Part shown: positions 24,983-34,061 of the stretch, piece after piece
Numbering within the stretch: the first letter of the stretch is position 1
Layout of the letters: every line of letters starts with the position of its first letter
Assembly: GCF_000715015.1 (NCBI RefSeq)
Contig: NZ_JMIW01000001.1
Coordinates: 620,001-684,000 of the forward strand
Length of the DNA: 64,000 nt
Source of the DNA: Erythrobacter longus
Lineage (GTDB): Bacteria; Pseudomonadota; Alphaproteobacteria; Sphingomonadales; Sphingomonadaceae
Direction: 5' to 3'
Position numbers and translations under genes: made by a program
Notes under the pieces: generated by a model
What the model was told of the DNA's origin: nothing
Databases searched by the model: none
Seen by the model: only the letters and a program-made list of their open reading frames with translations

Positions 24983-26305
24983 ATGCCAGCTCATACCTTC
25001 ACCTCTTCCGCCCCTTTAATCGGCCGCCTGCGAGTGCCAGGCGACAAGTCGATCAGCCACCGTTCCTTGATGTTTGCAGGGCTTGCTGTGGGCAGATCTC
25101 GCATCACTGGCCTTCTCGAAGGCGAGGATGTGCTCGCCACGGCGGCTGCGATGCGGCAATTGGGCGCTCACATAGAGCGCGAAGGAGACGGCACATGGGT
25201 CGTTCACGGGGTTGGCGTTGGCAGTCTTCTGGAGCCCAGACAGGCGCTTGATATGGGCAATTCGGGTACATCCACCCGGTTGATGATGGGGCTTTTGGCC
25301 AGTCACAGGTTGAAAGCGACCTTTGTCGGTGATGCCAGCCTCTCTGGTCGCCCGATGAACCGGGTTATCACTCCTTTGAGCGAAATGGGCGCATCGTTTG
25401 AGGCATCGGCAGGCGGCACCCTCCCCCTTATGATGCACGGTGCGTTTCCAGCTGTGCCAATCACGTATCGCCTTCCTGTGGCGAGCGCTCAGGTCAAAAG
25501 CGCGGTTCTGCTTGCGGGGCTCAACACGCCGGGCATCACCCGTGTGATCGAACCCGTTGCCACCCGCGACCATACGGAACGCATGCTCACTGGCTTTGGC
25601 GCAAAGCTTGAGGTGGGCGAGGAGAACGGCGAGCGCGTGATTGCGATCCACGGCGAGGCTGACCTTAAACCAATGGATGTCGTGGTCCCCGGCGACCCTT
25701 CGTCTGCTGCCTTCTTCCTTGTCGCTGCCAGCATTGTACCGGGAAGCGACCTTGTGATCGAAAACGTTGGCCTTAACCCGACCCGCGCGGGGATTGTGAC
25801 TGTGCTCAAACAAATGGGCGCAGACATCGAAGAATTGGACAGCCGCGAGGTTGGCGGCGAACCTGTTGCAGACCTGCGGGTGCGTCATGCGCCGCTCACA
25901 GGCATCGATGTCGACCCCGATATCGTGCCCAGCATGGTTGACGAATTCCCCGTCCTCTTCGTCGCCGCATCTTATGCGCAAGGGACCACACGGTGCACAG
26001 GCCTTGAAGAATTGCGCGTCAAGGAAAGCGACCGCATTGCCGTAATGGCCGCTGCCCTTACCGCTGCGGGCGCACAGGTCGAAGAACTCGAAGACGGCTT
26101 GATCATCGAAGGCACCGGCGGCGAACCCCTTCGCGGGACTTCCAACGCCAGCGTCAAAACCCATCTCGATCACCGGATCGCAATGAGCATGGCGGTTGCG
26201 GGTCTGGCGAGCAAAGACGGCGTCGAGGTCGACGATACCGCGCCGATTGCCACAAGCTTTCCGACATTCATGGAATTGCTTGAAGGCGCGGCGAACACCC
26301 CATGA
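24983..26305 (+). CDS. aroA: 3-phosphoshikimate 1-carboxyvinyltransferase (EPSP synthase)
   Basis: AroA joins phosphoenolpyruvate to shikimate-3-phosphate in aromatic amino acid synthesis. The 440-residue protein has [66 protein letters not shown] and the C-terminal [14 protein letters not shown] and [12 protein letters not shown] motifs. The spacing resembles class II enzymes. The residue after NS in the PEP loop is Gly, where the glyphosate-tolerant CP4 enzyme has Ala. It starts an operon with a small membrane protein and cmk by 4-base overlaps. Confidence 0.96.
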   Translation: MPAHTFTSSAPLIGRLRVPGDKSISHRSLMFAGLAVGRSRITGLLEGEDVLATAAAMRQLGAHIEREGDGTWVVHGVGVGSLLEPRQALDMGNSGTSTRLMMGLLASHRLKATFVGDASLSGRPMNRVITPLSEMGASFEASAGGTLPLMMHGAFPAVPITYRLPVASAQVKSAVLLAGLNTPGITRVIEPVATRDHTERMLTGFGAKLEVGEENGERVIAIHGEADLKPMDVVVPGDPSSAAFFLVAASIVPGSDLVIENVGLNPTRAGIVTVLKQMGADIEELDSREVGGEPVADLRVRHAPLTGIDVDPDIVPSMVDEFPVLFVAASYAQGTTRCTGLEELRVKESDRIAVMAAALTAAGAQVEELEDGLIIEGTGGEPLRGTSNASVKTHLDHRIAMSMAVAGLASKDGVEVDDTAPIATSFPTFMELLEGAANTP

Positions 26306-26562
26306 CAACCCCGCTCGACATCTACTCGTTCATCGGCTTCATCGGGACCGCCTGCATCATTGGGGCCTATGCCTATTTGACGTGGGTCAATGAGCCCAAT
26401 CCGTTTATCCTGCACGGCACCAATCTTACCGGAGCTGCCCTGCTCACGATCAGCCTTTTGGTGCACACCAATTGGCCAAGCCTTGTGCTAGAAGGTTTCT
26501 GGGCAGCTATTGCGCTATTCGGGCTTTGGAAGGCGCTTCAAAAAAGGAACGCGGCACAATGA
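26302..26562 (+). CDS. Small membrane protein of the CBU_0592-like family
   Basis: An 86-residue protein with three hydrophobic segments (about 8-28, 38-54 and 58-77), IIGAYAYLTWVNEPNPFILHG resembling CBU_0592-type proteins in the first third. Function unknown. Its ATG overlaps the aroA stop and its stop overlaps the cmk start (ATGA on both sides), so it is fully embedded between two core metabolic genes. Confidence 0.75.
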   Translation: MTTPLDIYSFIGFIGTACIIGAYAYLTWVNEPNPFILHGTNLTGAALLTISLLVHTNWPSLVLEGFWAAIALFGLWKALQKRNAAQ

Positions 26563-27197
26563 TCATCGCCGTCGATGGGCCAACCGCCTCGGGCAAAGGC
26601 ACAATTGCCAAGCGTCTGGCGGCGCATTTTGGCGTGCCATGCCTTGATACCGGCCTCCTTTACCGCGCTGTGGGCCGGCAGGTGGCGATCAATGAAGGCG
26701 ACCCGGACAATCCCGCAGAGGCGCTTGCGGCTTGCGCGTTTCCCGATGAGCTTCTCGATGATGAAGTCCTGCGCACCGAAGAATCGGGAGGGCTTGCAAG
26801 CCGCGTCTCCGTCCACCCAGAAGTGCGCGAAGCCTTGTTCAAACGCCAGCGTGCCTTTGCAGAGCAGCCCGGTGGCGCGGTGCTAGACGGGCGCGATATC
26901 GGAACCGTCATTGCGCCGGATGCCGATGTGAAGCTTTTCATCACCGCAAGCGTCCAATCGCGCGCTCGGCGTCGCTGGATGGAAATGGTCGACAAGAAGC
27001 TCGACCATGAAGAGGAAATCCCCTTGTCAGAAATTGAGAAGGATGTGGTGGCCCGCGATGCCCGCGACATCAATCGCAAGGATGCCCCGCTTAAAGCTGC
27101 GCCGGACGCGTTTGTCATCGACACCACCAGTTTGGACCGTGAACAGGCCTTTGAAATGGTGCTCGAAACGGTCGAAGAGGCTCTCAAAAACCGGTAA
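26559..27197 (+). CDS. cmk: Cytidylate kinase
   Basis: Cmk phosphorylates CMP and dCMP. The start at 26559 (MIIAVDGPTASGKGTIAKRL) puts the ATP loop at residues 6-14. LDTGLLYRAVG, GGAVLDGRDIGTVIAPDADVKLFITAS and DKKLDHEEEIPLSEIEKDVVARDARD are family motifs. The 212 residues are typical. It overlaps the preceding membrane protein by four bases. The pair cmk-rpsA is a conserved neighbourhood. Confidence 0.96.
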   Translation: MIIAVDGPTASGKGTIAKRLAAHFGVPCLDTGLLYRAVGRQVAINEGDPDNPAEALAACAFPDELLDDEVLRTEESGGLASRVSVHPEVREALFKRQRAFAEQPGGAVLDGRDIGTVIAPDADVKLFITASVQSRARRRWMEMVDKKLDHEEEIPLSEIEKDVVARDARDINRKDAPLKAAPDAFVIDTTSLDREQAFEMVLETVEEALKNR

Positions 27198-27664
27198 GAC
27201 TTTCCTACTCGCCGCCGCCAAGGGCAAGATGCGCGAATTAGGCAGTTTTGCCTGAACCACAGCAGCATTTTGAAAGTTGACACTCCAATCCCTTATTCGC
27301 CTTCCAAACGACTGTATTTGCGAGACAAGGGGCAAAGCCGGATATTTCTAAAGAGCCCACATGGGTGTGTCATCCACCATCCCCCGAGGTTCCAATCGCA
27401 CTCCATCGGCACTCCATCCCCACTCTATCCGAACGGGCCAAAACAGCGCAAATCGCTTGCATTTGCCCCCTTTTGCCGCTAGGCGCGCGCCCGTTCTCTT
27501 GATCTTTATTGGTGAAAAGAACCTGTGCGGTATGCATTCGGCTCCGTGCAGTCGTCGGCCTCTTGCCCTGCAAGTCCCAAGCAATGGTGCCTGGGAGGCA
27601 GTTTAAGACCCGGAGATAAACTCCGTGGCCGGTAGCAAACAAAACCAAGGATTAGCCAAAACCT
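27198..27664 (+). promoter_or_regulatory. Long intergenic region and leader of rpsA
   Basis: This 467-bp gap has no convincing gene. A candidate promoter is TTGCAT (27457-27462), a 17-bp spacer, then TAGGCG (27480-27485). The ~180-nt leader that would follow can fold: TGCCT-GGG-AGGCA near 27589-27601 and CGGAG-ATAAA-CTCCG near 27615-27630. The AAGGA before the start is about 13 bases away, weaker than normal, as in E. coli rpsA, where the S1 protein controls its own translation. An earlier TTGACA at 27277 has no matching -10. Confidence 0.45.
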
Positions 27665-29374
27665 ATGGCAACCTCACCTAACCCAACGCGCGACGATTTC
27701 GAAGCGCTCCTTAATGAACAACTCGGCGGCGCCGGCGACGAAGGCTTTGAAGGCCGCGTTGTCATGGGCACGATCACTGCAATCGAAGCAGGTCACGCCG
27801 TAATCGACGTAGGTCTGAAATCAGAAGGCCGCGTCAACCTCAAAGAATTTGCGCGCGGCGAAGACGATCACGGCCTTTCGGTCGGCGACGAAGTCGAAGT
27901 CTATGTTGACCGTGTCGAGAACGCAGACGGCGAAGCCATGCTCAGCCGCGACCGCGCCCGCCGCGAAGCTGCCTGGGACAAGCTCGAAAACGAGTTTGGC
28001 GAAGGCAAGCGCGTCGAAGGCCGCATCTTTGGCCGCGTCAAAGGCGGCTTCACCGTCGACCTCGACGGCGCCGTTGCATTCCTTCCCGGCTCACAAGTCG
28101 ACATCCGCCCCGTGCGCGACGTCACTCCGCTTATGGAAGTGCCTCAGCCGTTCCAGATCCTCAAAATGGACCGCCGCCGTGGCAACATCGTTGTCTCGCG
28201 CCGTGCCGTGCTTGAAGAAACGCGCGCCGAACAGCGCAGCGAGCTCATCGGCGATCTGGCCGAAGGTCAGGTCATCGAGGGCGTGGTCAAGAACATCACC
28301 GATTACGGTGCCTTTGTTGACCTTGGCGGCATCGACGGCCTCCTTCACGTCACCGACATGAGCTACAAGCGCGTCAATCACCCAAGCGAAGTGATCGCCA
28401 TTGGCGACACCGTGAAGGTCCAGATCGTGCGCATCAACGCCGATACACAGCGTATCAGCCTTGGCATGAAGCAGCTTGAAAGCGATCCATGGGATGGTGT
28501 TGCTGCAAAGTACCCAGTTGGCATGAAGCTCACCGGGAACGTTACCAACATCACCGAATATGGTGCATTTGTTGAGCTTGAAGCGGGTATCGAAGGTCTT
28601 GTCCACGTCTCCGAAATGAGCTGGACCAAGAAGAACGTCCACCCAGGCAAGATCGTCAGCACTTCTCAGGAAGTCGATGTGATGATCCTCGAAGTCGACA
28701 GCGACAAGCGCCGCATTTCGCTTGGCCTCAAGCAGGCTCAAGGCAACCCATGGGAAGAATTCGCAGAGAAATTCCCAGTGGGCGCGGAAGTCACCGGCGA
28801 AGTCAAGAATGCGACCGAATTTGGTCTGTTCATCGGCCTCGACGGCGACGTCGATGGCATGGTTCACATGTCGGACATCGCTTGGGGCATCTCGGGCGAA
28901 GACGCATTGGCACTTCACCGCAAGGGCGAAGAAGTCAAAGCGGTTGTTCTCGACGTTGACGTTGAGAAAGAACGCATCAGCCTTGGCATGAAGCAGCTTG
29001 AAAAAGGTGCTCCAACCGAAGCAGGCGCAGCAGCCGCTGGCTCACTTCGCAAGGGTGAAACCGTCACTGTCACTGTTCTCGAAGTTCGCGATGGCGGCCT
29101 TGAAGTGCAGGTTGGCGACGATGGCGCAACCGGCTTTATCAAGCGCAGCGACCTTGGCCGCGACCGCGACGAGCAGCGTCCAGACCGCTTCCAGGTTGGC
29201 AGCAAGGTCGATGCAATGGTCACCGGTTTCGACCGTTCGAAAAAGCCAAACTTCTCGATCAAGGCGCGTCAGATCGCCGAAGAGAAAGAGGCAGTGCAGC
29301 AGTTCGGTTCATCCGACTCAGGTGCATCGCTCGGCGACATCCTTGGCGAAGCGCTCAAGGGCAAAGAAGACTAA
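27665..29374 (+). CDS. rpsA: 30S ribosomal protein bS1
   Basis: bS1 brings mRNAs to the 30S subunit. The 569-residue protein has six OB-fold S1 domains; the conserved repeats appear as VIEGVVKNITDYGAFVDLGG, GNVTNITEYGAFVELEAG and GEVKNATEFGLFIGLDGD, each followed by RISLGMKQ or similar. It starts MATSPNPTRDDFEALL. It follows cmk in the usual arrangement but has its own promoter region and a terminator after it. Confidence 0.97.
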   Translation: MATSPNPTRDDFEALLNEQLGGAGDEGFEGRVVMGTITAIEAGHAVIDVGLKSEGRVNLKEFARGEDDHGLSVGDEVEVYVDRVENADGEAMLSRDRARREAAWDKLENEFGEGKRVEGRIFGRVKGGFTVDLDGAVAFLPGSQVDIRPVRDVTPLMEVPQPFQILKMDRRRGNIVVSRRAVLEETRAEQRSELIGDLAEGQVIEGVVKNITDYGAFVDLGGIDGLLHVTDMSYKRVNHPSEVIAIGDTVKVQIVRINADTQRISLGMKQLESDPWDGVAAKYPVGMKLTGNVTNITEYGAFVELEAGIEGLVHVSEMSWTKKNVHPGKIVSTSQEVDVMILEVDSDKRRISLGLKQAQGNPWEEFAEKFPVGAEVTGEVKNATEFGLFIGLDGDVDGMVHMSDIAWGISGEDALALHRKGEEVKAVVLDVDVEKERISLGMKQLEKGAPTEAGAAAAGSLRKGETVTVTVLEVRDGGLEVQVGDDGATGFIKRSDLGRDRDEQRPDRFQVGSKVDAMVTGFDRSKKPNFSIKARQIAEEKEAVQQFGSSDSGASLGDILGEALKGKED

Positions 29375-29418
29375 GTCTTCGCTTGGGTTCATCCTTAGGG
29401 ATGGACACCAACAGGACA

Positions 29419-29458
29419 AAAAGGGCTCGCTTGCATTCGTGCAGGCGGGCCCTTTCCT
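29419..29458 (+). terminator. Rho-independent terminator of rpsA
   Basis: A 13-bp stem (29423-29435 pairs with 29440-29452, two G-T pairs) with loop TTCG is preceded by AAAAA and followed by TTT. It lies about 45 bp beyond the rpsA stop. Confidence 0.88.
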
Positions 29459-29508
29459 ATTGTGGGCTGGACGAGTAGAATGCGAGTTGAAAAAAGGATC
29501 CCGACGCC

Positions 29509-30264
29509 ATGCTTCAAGTCCATCAATTCCCCTGCCTGTCCGACAATTACGGCTTTCTGCTTCATAACAGCGTAACCGGCGAAACCGCAGCAATCGACAC
29601 GCCCGACGCAGGCGAATACCTTGATCAAGCCAAGGCCAAGGGTTGGACCATCACCCATATCTGGAACACCCACTGGCACCCGGATCATGCCGGGGGCAAT
29701 GTTAAGATCGTGGAAGCGACCGGTGCCCGGGTGCTCGCGCCCAAAGAGGTGGAGAAGCTCTCGCCTGTCGACCGCGTGATCGAGCATGGCGATGCGGTCA
29801 ACCTTGGCGAACACCGGGCAGATGTGATCGACGTATCGGGCCACACAAACGGTCACATCGCTTTCCACGTTGTCGAGGAGGGCATCGCGTTCGTGGGTGA
29901 CAGCGTCTTTGCGTTGGGATGTGGACGCATGTTCGAGGGCGAGCCTGAGCAATTCTGGCGCAGTCTTGAGCGCATCAAACGGCTTTCCACCGCCACCGTC
30001 CTCTATTGCGCGCACGAATACACGCAGGCGAACGCCAAGTTCGCGCTCCATGCGGACCCGGACAACACCGAGCTTCAGGAGTATGCGGCTGAGATCGATG
30101 CAAAGCGCGCTCGCGGGGAATGGACGGTGCCAACGGTCCTGAAGCGAGAGCTTGCGACCAATCCCTTCTTGCGCGCTGATAACCCCGCAATGCAGGCCCG
30201 TTGGGGCGGCAATGCCCCGCATGAGACCTTTGCTGCGCTAAGAGCCGCCAAGGACAACTTCTAA
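29509..30264 (+). CDS. gloB: Hydroxyacylglutathione hydrolase (glyoxalase II)
   Basis: GloB hydrolyses S-lactoylglutathione in methylglyoxal detoxification. The 251-residue protein has the metallo-beta-lactamase motif NTHWHPDHAGGN (53-64), VSGHTNGHIAFHV, GDSVFALGCGRMFEG and the C-terminal CAHEYTQANAKFAL segment that separates GloB from other metallohydrolases. The ATG is 50 bp past the rpsA terminator. The next gene starts 5 bp later, suggesting an operon. Confidence 0.93.
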   Translation: MLQVHQFPCLSDNYGFLLHNSVTGETAAIDTPDAGEYLDQAKAKGWTITHIWNTHWHPDHAGGNVKIVEATGARVLAPKEVEKLSPVDRVIEHGDAVNLGEHRADVIDVSGHTNGHIAFHVVEEGIAFVGDSVFALGCGRMFEGEPEQFWRSLERIKRLSTATVLYCAHEYTQANAKFALHADPDNTELQEYAAEIDAKRARGEWTVPTVLKRELATNPFLRADNPAMQARWGGNAPHETFAALRAAKDNF

Positions 30265-30269
30265 GCGCT

Positions 30270-31250
30270 ATGCAGGCCTTACGCGTTGAGGAGCTGTCGC
30301 AGGACCTCTCTGGGGTGCGTCTGGTCGAAATGCCGGAGCCTGCCCGCGCACCCGGCGAGGCGCTGGTGCGCGTGAAAGCTGCTTCGCTGAACTTTCCCGA
30401 TCTCCTGATGACCAAAGGTGAGTATCAATTCAAACCTGAAGTGCCCTTCACCAGCGGCCTTGAGATGGCGGGCGAGGTCATCGAGGCTGACCCCGGCAGC
30501 GGATTTGCTCCCGGTGACAAGGTCATCGGCGGCAAAAAGACGGACGCCTTTGCCGAAGTCATAAGTGTGCCTGCGCGCGGGCTCTCTCCGCTCCCAGACG
30601 GCCTGAGCTTTGCACAGGGTGCAGCGATGGGAGCAGCCTATCAGACCGCCTACACGGGCCTTGTCGAATTGTGCGATGTGAAGCCGGGCCAGTGGGTCTT
30701 GGTCCACGGCGCAAGCGGCGGAGTGGGCCTTGCGGCCTGTGACCTAGCCAAAGCTTGCGGAGCGCGTGTGATCGCAGCGACGGGCGTTGAGGCCAAACAT
30801 GATGCGATCAAAGCCGCAGTTGCCCCCGATGCCGTCATCGCAGCCACAGGCCGTTTCAGAGAGGCTGTGGCTGAAATTACCGGCGGGAACTTGTGCGACA
30901 TCGTATTCGATCCCGTCGGCGGCGATGTGTTCGACGAATCCACCCGCTGTGTGAGTTTTGCTGGCAAGCTTGTTGTGGTTGGGTTCACCAGTGGCCGCAT
31001 TGCTGAAATCGCCACCAACATCCCTCTCATCAAGGGCTTTAGCGTTGTTGGCCTTCGCGCCGGGGAATACGCGCGCCGTTTTCCAGAACGCGGCAAAGTC
31101 ATCAACGAAGCGATTGCCGAGCTGGCGGCTTCGGGAAAGATCACACCGACCATCGACCGGGTCTTGCCGCTATCTAAATGGCGCGAGGGCTTCGAAGCGA
31201 TGGCCGCGCGCGAACTCGTGGGCAAAGTCGTGTTTGAACCAGGTATCTAA
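30270..31250 (+). CDS. NADPH:quinone oxidoreductase-like medium-chain dehydrogenase
   Basis: A 326-residue medium-chain dehydrogenase/reductase without zinc ligands. The N-terminal domain has VKAASLNFPDLLMTKGEYQFKP and PFTSGLEMAGEVIE; the cofactor loop is VHGASGGVGLAACDLAKA, and FDPVGGDVFDESTRC and VVVGFTSGRI follow. This is the pattern of zeta-crystallin-type NADPH:quinone reductases. It lies 5 bp after gloB; both may serve electrophile detoxification. The exact substrate is not known. Confidence 0.87.
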   Translation: MQALRVEELSQDLSGVRLVEMPEPARAPGEALVRVKAASLNFPDLLMTKGEYQFKPEVPFTSGLEMAGEVIEADPGSGFAPGDKVIGGKKTDAFAEVISVPARGLSPLPDGLSFAQGAAMGAAYQTAYTGLVELCDVKPGQWVLVHGASGGVGLAACDLAKACGARVIAATGVEAKHDAIKAAVAPDAVIAATGRFREAVAEITGGNLCDIVFDPVGGDVFDESTRCVSFAGKLVVVGFTSGRIAEIATNIPLIKGFSVVGLRAGEYARRFPERGKVINEAIAELAASGKITPTIDRVLPLSKWREGFEAMAARELVGKVVFEPGI

Positions 31251-31286
31251 GCCCAATCGCAATCACCCCTAATCCAAACAACCCAA

Positions 31287-31316
31287 AGAAAAAGGCGGCC
31301 CAAACGAGCCGCCTCT
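31287..31316 (-). terminator. Terminator of the atp F0 operon
   Basis: On the minus strand GGCGGC and GCCGCC (31313-31308 and 31299-31294) form a stem around GTTTG, followed by a T run (31293-31287). It lies between the convergent oxidoreductase and atpF, and could act for both. Confidence 0.8.
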
Positions 31317-31342
31317 TCGAGTTACTGGTTGTAGCTTCGATA

Positions 31343-31858
31343 CTAGAGCGAGCCGATAACCTCGTCTGCAAGCGCCTTGTCAGCGTCTGCGCTGTGCTTC
31401 TCAGCGATCAGGATGCGCGAGGCGTTGGATGCGGCATCAACCGCAGTTGCACGAACACCGGCAATCGCCTCGCGTTCAGCGGCAGCGATCTTGTCCTCGG
31501 CCATACGCTTACGGCGAGCGACCATCGCTTCGCTATCGGCTTCGGCCTTTACAAGGATAGCGTCGGCTTCACGCTGAGCGCCTTCCATCATGGCTTCGGC
31601 GTCTTTTTCAGCACCAGCAATCTTGGCGGCATACTCATCGCGCAGCTTTTCAGCCTCGGCACGAAGGTTCTTCGCTTCATCAAGCTGCTTCTTGATCTCT
31701 TCGATCTTGCTGTCGAGCCCGCCTGTGACGAGACCTGGAACCTTCTTCCAGATAAAGACACCGATCAGAATAAGCATCGCAAGCGACACCCACTGATAGG
31801 AGTCCACCCCAAAGGCGGAAGGGCCATCTGCTACAAGGAGAAACGGGATATTAGACAT
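31343..31858 (-). CDS. atpF: ATP synthase F0 subunit b
   Basis: Subunit b is the peripheral stalk of F0. The 171-residue protein has one N-terminal membrane helix (about 22-40) and a long charged helix (GLDSKIEEIKKQLDEAKNLR onwards) that dimerises with b' and reaches the F1 head. It overlaps the b' gene by eight bases. This is the last gene of the operon atpI-atpB-atpE-b'-b. Confidence 0.93.
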   Translation of the reverse strand: MSNIPFLLVADGPSAFGVDSYQWVSLAMLILIGVFIWKKVPGLVTGGLDSKIEEIKKQLDEAKNLRAEAEKLRDEYAAKIAGAEKDAEAMMEGAQREADAILVKAEADSEAMVARRKRMAEDKIAAAEREAIAGVRATAVDAASNASRILIAEKHSADADKALADEVIGSL

Positions 31859-32345
31859 TGGCCAAAGCTTTCTTCACAGCCGACCGCGCAGAACGCTTGT
31901 CGATCTTTGTGCCTGCAAGGCGTGAGACAATATCTTGGGTCGCTTCAAGGGCAACGTCCTCGATTTCGGCCATTGCATTTGTGCGTGCGGCATCAATCTC
32001 GGCTTCGGCCTTTTCGAGCTTGGTGTCGAGACGTTTTTGCGCGGCTGCAAGCTTCTTTTCGGACGCTGCTGCCGCTTTGGCTTTGGCCTCAGCAATCAGC
32101 GCTTGTGCTTGAGCACGATTGGCGTTTTCACGCTCGCGCCAAGCCTCTTCTTGTTCATCAGCCGCATCGCGGGCAGCTTGCGCACCCGCAAGATCGTCAG
32201 AAATCTGCTTATCGCGCAGACCAACGGTTTCCATCACCTTGGGAACCATGCCCCGGCCGATGAGGAAGAAGGTGATGCCAAAGAACACCAAAGTCCAGAA
32301 GACTTGGCTAGACCAGGTATCAAGCAGTTGAGCTATTTGAGGCAT
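31851..32345 (-). CDS. ATP synthase F0 subunit b'
   Basis: A 164-residue second b-type subunit: N-terminal membrane helix (SSQVFWTLVFFGITFFLIG) followed by an Ala/Glu/Lys-rich coiled coil. Having both b and b' instead of a b2 homodimer is typical of alphaproteobacteria, cyanobacteria and plastids. It overlaps atpF by eight bases and lies 77 bp after atpE. Called AtpF', AtpG or AtpX in different genomes, so no symbol is given. Confidence 0.92.
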   Translation of the reverse strand: MPQIAQLLDTWSSQVFWTLVFFGITFFLIGRGMVPKVMETVGLRDKQISDDLAGAQAARDAADEQEEAWRERENANRAQAQALIAEAKAKAAAASEKKLAAAQKRLDTKLEKAEAEIDAARTNAMAEIEDVALEATQDIVSRLAGTKIDKRSARSAVKKALANV

Positions 32346-32422
32346 GACAGATGTCTCAGAACGAAGAGGAAATCAGGATGGTGGATGCCCTGCCGAACAA
32401 GACCGGCAGGGCATAAACCAAT

Positions 32423-32659
32423 TTAGGCAGCTGGGTTGGCGAAGATCAGGATCATCGCAACAACGAACGCCAGCAGGCCGAGAAGCTCGGCAGCAGCAAA
32501 GCCGATGAAGAGGCGGCCCTGTTGGCCGTCTGCTGCGCCAGGATTGCGAAGCGCGCTCTCAAGGAACGAGCCGAAAACATTACCCACGCCGATGGCGGCC
32601 ATACCGGCACCGATAGCTGCGAGACCTGCACCGATAAGGGCTGCTGAAACAGGATCCAT
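32423..32659 (-). CDS. atpE: ATP synthase F0 subunit c
   Basis: A 78-residue hairpin of two membrane helices that forms the rotor ring. The first helix contains [17 protein letters not shown], the loop is RNPGAADGQ, and the proton-carrying carboxylate is Glu58 in [12 protein letters not shown]. The Glu and the absence of sodium-site residues that I can see point to proton coupling. Confidence 0.96.
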   Translation of the reverse strand: MDPVSAALIGAGLAAIGAGMAAIGVGNVFGSFLESALRNPGAADGQQGRLFIGFAAAELLGLLAFVVAMILIFANPAA

Positions 32660-32726
32660 TTTAAAAACTCCTTGGAAAAATCAAAAAACGTGAAAATCAA
32701 ATAAATTAGAAACGGTTGTAAAAAAC

Positions 32727-33518
32727 TTAGTGCAAGTGCTCTGCGTCATTGATGTAAAGCGACGTGAGCAGCGCAAAAACATATGCCTGAATGCCGGCAA
32801 CCAGTATCTCGAGCGCGCTGATTGCAATCATCAGCACAAAGCTTGGAGTGGCCACCAGAAGGCTGGTGCCAATGCCGCCGTTCATGCCATCGATCACGAA
32901 GCTTGAAAGCACCTTCAAAAGAACGTGCCCTGCCATCATCGCAACGAACAAACGCAGCGCGAGGCTGAATGGGCGGATGAGGAACGAGAACAGCTCGATC
33001 ACGAAGATCGCCGGGATCATAACCACTGGCGTACCATGGGGCACGAACAGGGTGAAAAACTTGATGCCGTGCTTCCAGAATCCAACGATCAAAACAATCG
33101 AAAAGCTGATCGCGGCGAGCACACCGGTGACAGTGAAGTGGCTGGTGAATGTGTAAGCGTGAACGCTGGGGATAATGCCGACCGGCACGAGGCCCAAAAG
33201 GTTGGCAAAAAGGATGAACATGAACAGGCTGAAGACGTAAGGCACATATTTGCGCCCTTCCTTGCCGATGTTCGCCTCAAGCATATCGTCGATAAAGCCG
33301 GTGAAGCTTTCCACCGCCATCTGCCAGCGACCGGGCACGAGCTCACGCTTCATGCCGACGAAGACGAAGCCCCAGATGAGCACAACCGTTATGGCCATCC
33401 ACAATGCGGAGTTGGTGAACGCGATATTGAAGCCAGCGATTTCCCAGGATTCTGAACCGAACAACGGCTCAACCTGGAACTGCTTCATCGGATCGACTTT
33501 GCCCTCTTCGGCTGCCAC
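32727..33518 (-). CDS. atpB: ATP synthase F0 subunit a
   Basis: Subunit a forms the two proton half-channels. The 263-residue multi-pass protein has the essential Arg in RPFSLALRLFVAMMAGH, and the C-terminal ISALEILVAGIQAYVFALLTSLYINDA segment seen across the family. It follows atpI by 51 bp and precedes atpE by 67 bp. Confidence 0.96.
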   Translation of the reverse strand: MAAEEGKVDPMKQFQVEPLFGSESWEIAGFNIAFTNSALWMAITVVLIWGFVFVGMKRELVPGRWQMAVESFTGFIDDMLEANIGKEGRKYVPYVFSLFMFILFANLLGLVPVGIIPSVHAYTFTSHFTVTGVLAAISFSIVLIVGFWKHGIKFFTLFVPHGTPVVMIPAIFVIELFSFLIRPFSLALRLFVAMMAGHVLLKVLSSFVIDGMNGGIGTSLLVATPSFVLMIAISALEILVAGIQAYVFALLTSLYINDAEHLH

Positions 33519-33569
33519 GATCTCTGGTATCCCTAGTAACTGTTCAAACGCTAGCGGTTTTGGGCTGGA

Positions 33570-33908
33570 CTATGAAGGGTCCGAATTGCTCTGGTCGCTT
33601 TGCGTATTTGATGCGCGAATAATGTTCCTGAAAGCAACGCCAATCCCAAGGAAAAGCCCAACCAACAGACCCCATGGCAGAGTGTCGAAGACCCAATCAA
33701 AGAGCCATCCCATCACGCTGCCACCAAAGACACCACCAAGCAGGTCCGCCAAAGCCCGGTTGCCGCTGCGATAATTCGCATCGACCCCTTTGACTTTTGG
33801 CTGAGTGCGTTCCTTTTCGCGCTCTGTCGCAGCCTTAAGCCGCGCTTCGAGCGCATCAATTCGCGCATCCTCACCGATGGGTTCTTGAGCGGGTTTTTCT
33901 TCGTTCAT
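33570..33908 (-). CDS. atpI: AtpI/AtpZ family ATP synthase accessory protein
   Basis: A 112-residue protein with a hydrophilic N-terminal part and two membrane helices (about 55-72 and 76-95). ALADLLGGVFGGSVMGWLFDW and LPWGLLVGLFLGIGVAFRN are typical of AtpI, which helps c-ring assembly or magnesium supply. The ATG at 33908 follows GAGG and is preferred to an in-frame TTG upstream. First gene of the F0 operon. Confidence 0.9.
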   Translation of the reverse strand: MNEEKPAQEPIGEDARIDALEARLKAATEREKERTQPKVKGVDANYRSGNRALADLLGGVFGGSVMGWLFDWVFDTLPWGLLVGLFLGIGVAFRNIIRASNTQSDQSNSDPS

Positions 33909-33984
33909 GCCGACCTCTTTCAAGGGCCTCCTTCAAGGGATGCACGGGCGCGAACAAAGACGTGTGCCCGCCAAGGGCGAGTGC

Positions 33985-34013
33985 CCCCTAGAAGAGCGCG
34001 ATTCTTGAGTCAA
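33985..34013 (-). promoter_or_regulatory. Promoter of the atp F0 operon
   Basis: On the minus strand TTGACT (34013-34008) and TAGGGG (33990-33985) are separated by 17 bp. The -10 would put the start of transcription about 70 bp ahead of atpI. The -10 hexamer shows TAGG-type drift also present at the candidate rpsA promoter. Confidence 0.5.
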
Positions 34014-34061
34014 TGGTGCGGTGCGATACTTTCCGCATTGCTCACCAGAATGTGAGACCGC

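Noticed and set aside
25016..26308. Long open frame of 430 codons on the minus strand opposite aroA
   Set aside because: It is the antisense of a well-conserved aroA and its translation has the random composition of a GC-rich shadow frame, rich in His, Arg and Ala without motifs or membrane segments.
27277..27305. TTGACA at 27277 as the rpsA promoter
   Set aside because: A perfect -35 is present but the hexamers 16-18 bp on (CCTTCC, CTTCCA) are poor; the TTGCAT/TAGGCG pair closer to rpsA fits better.
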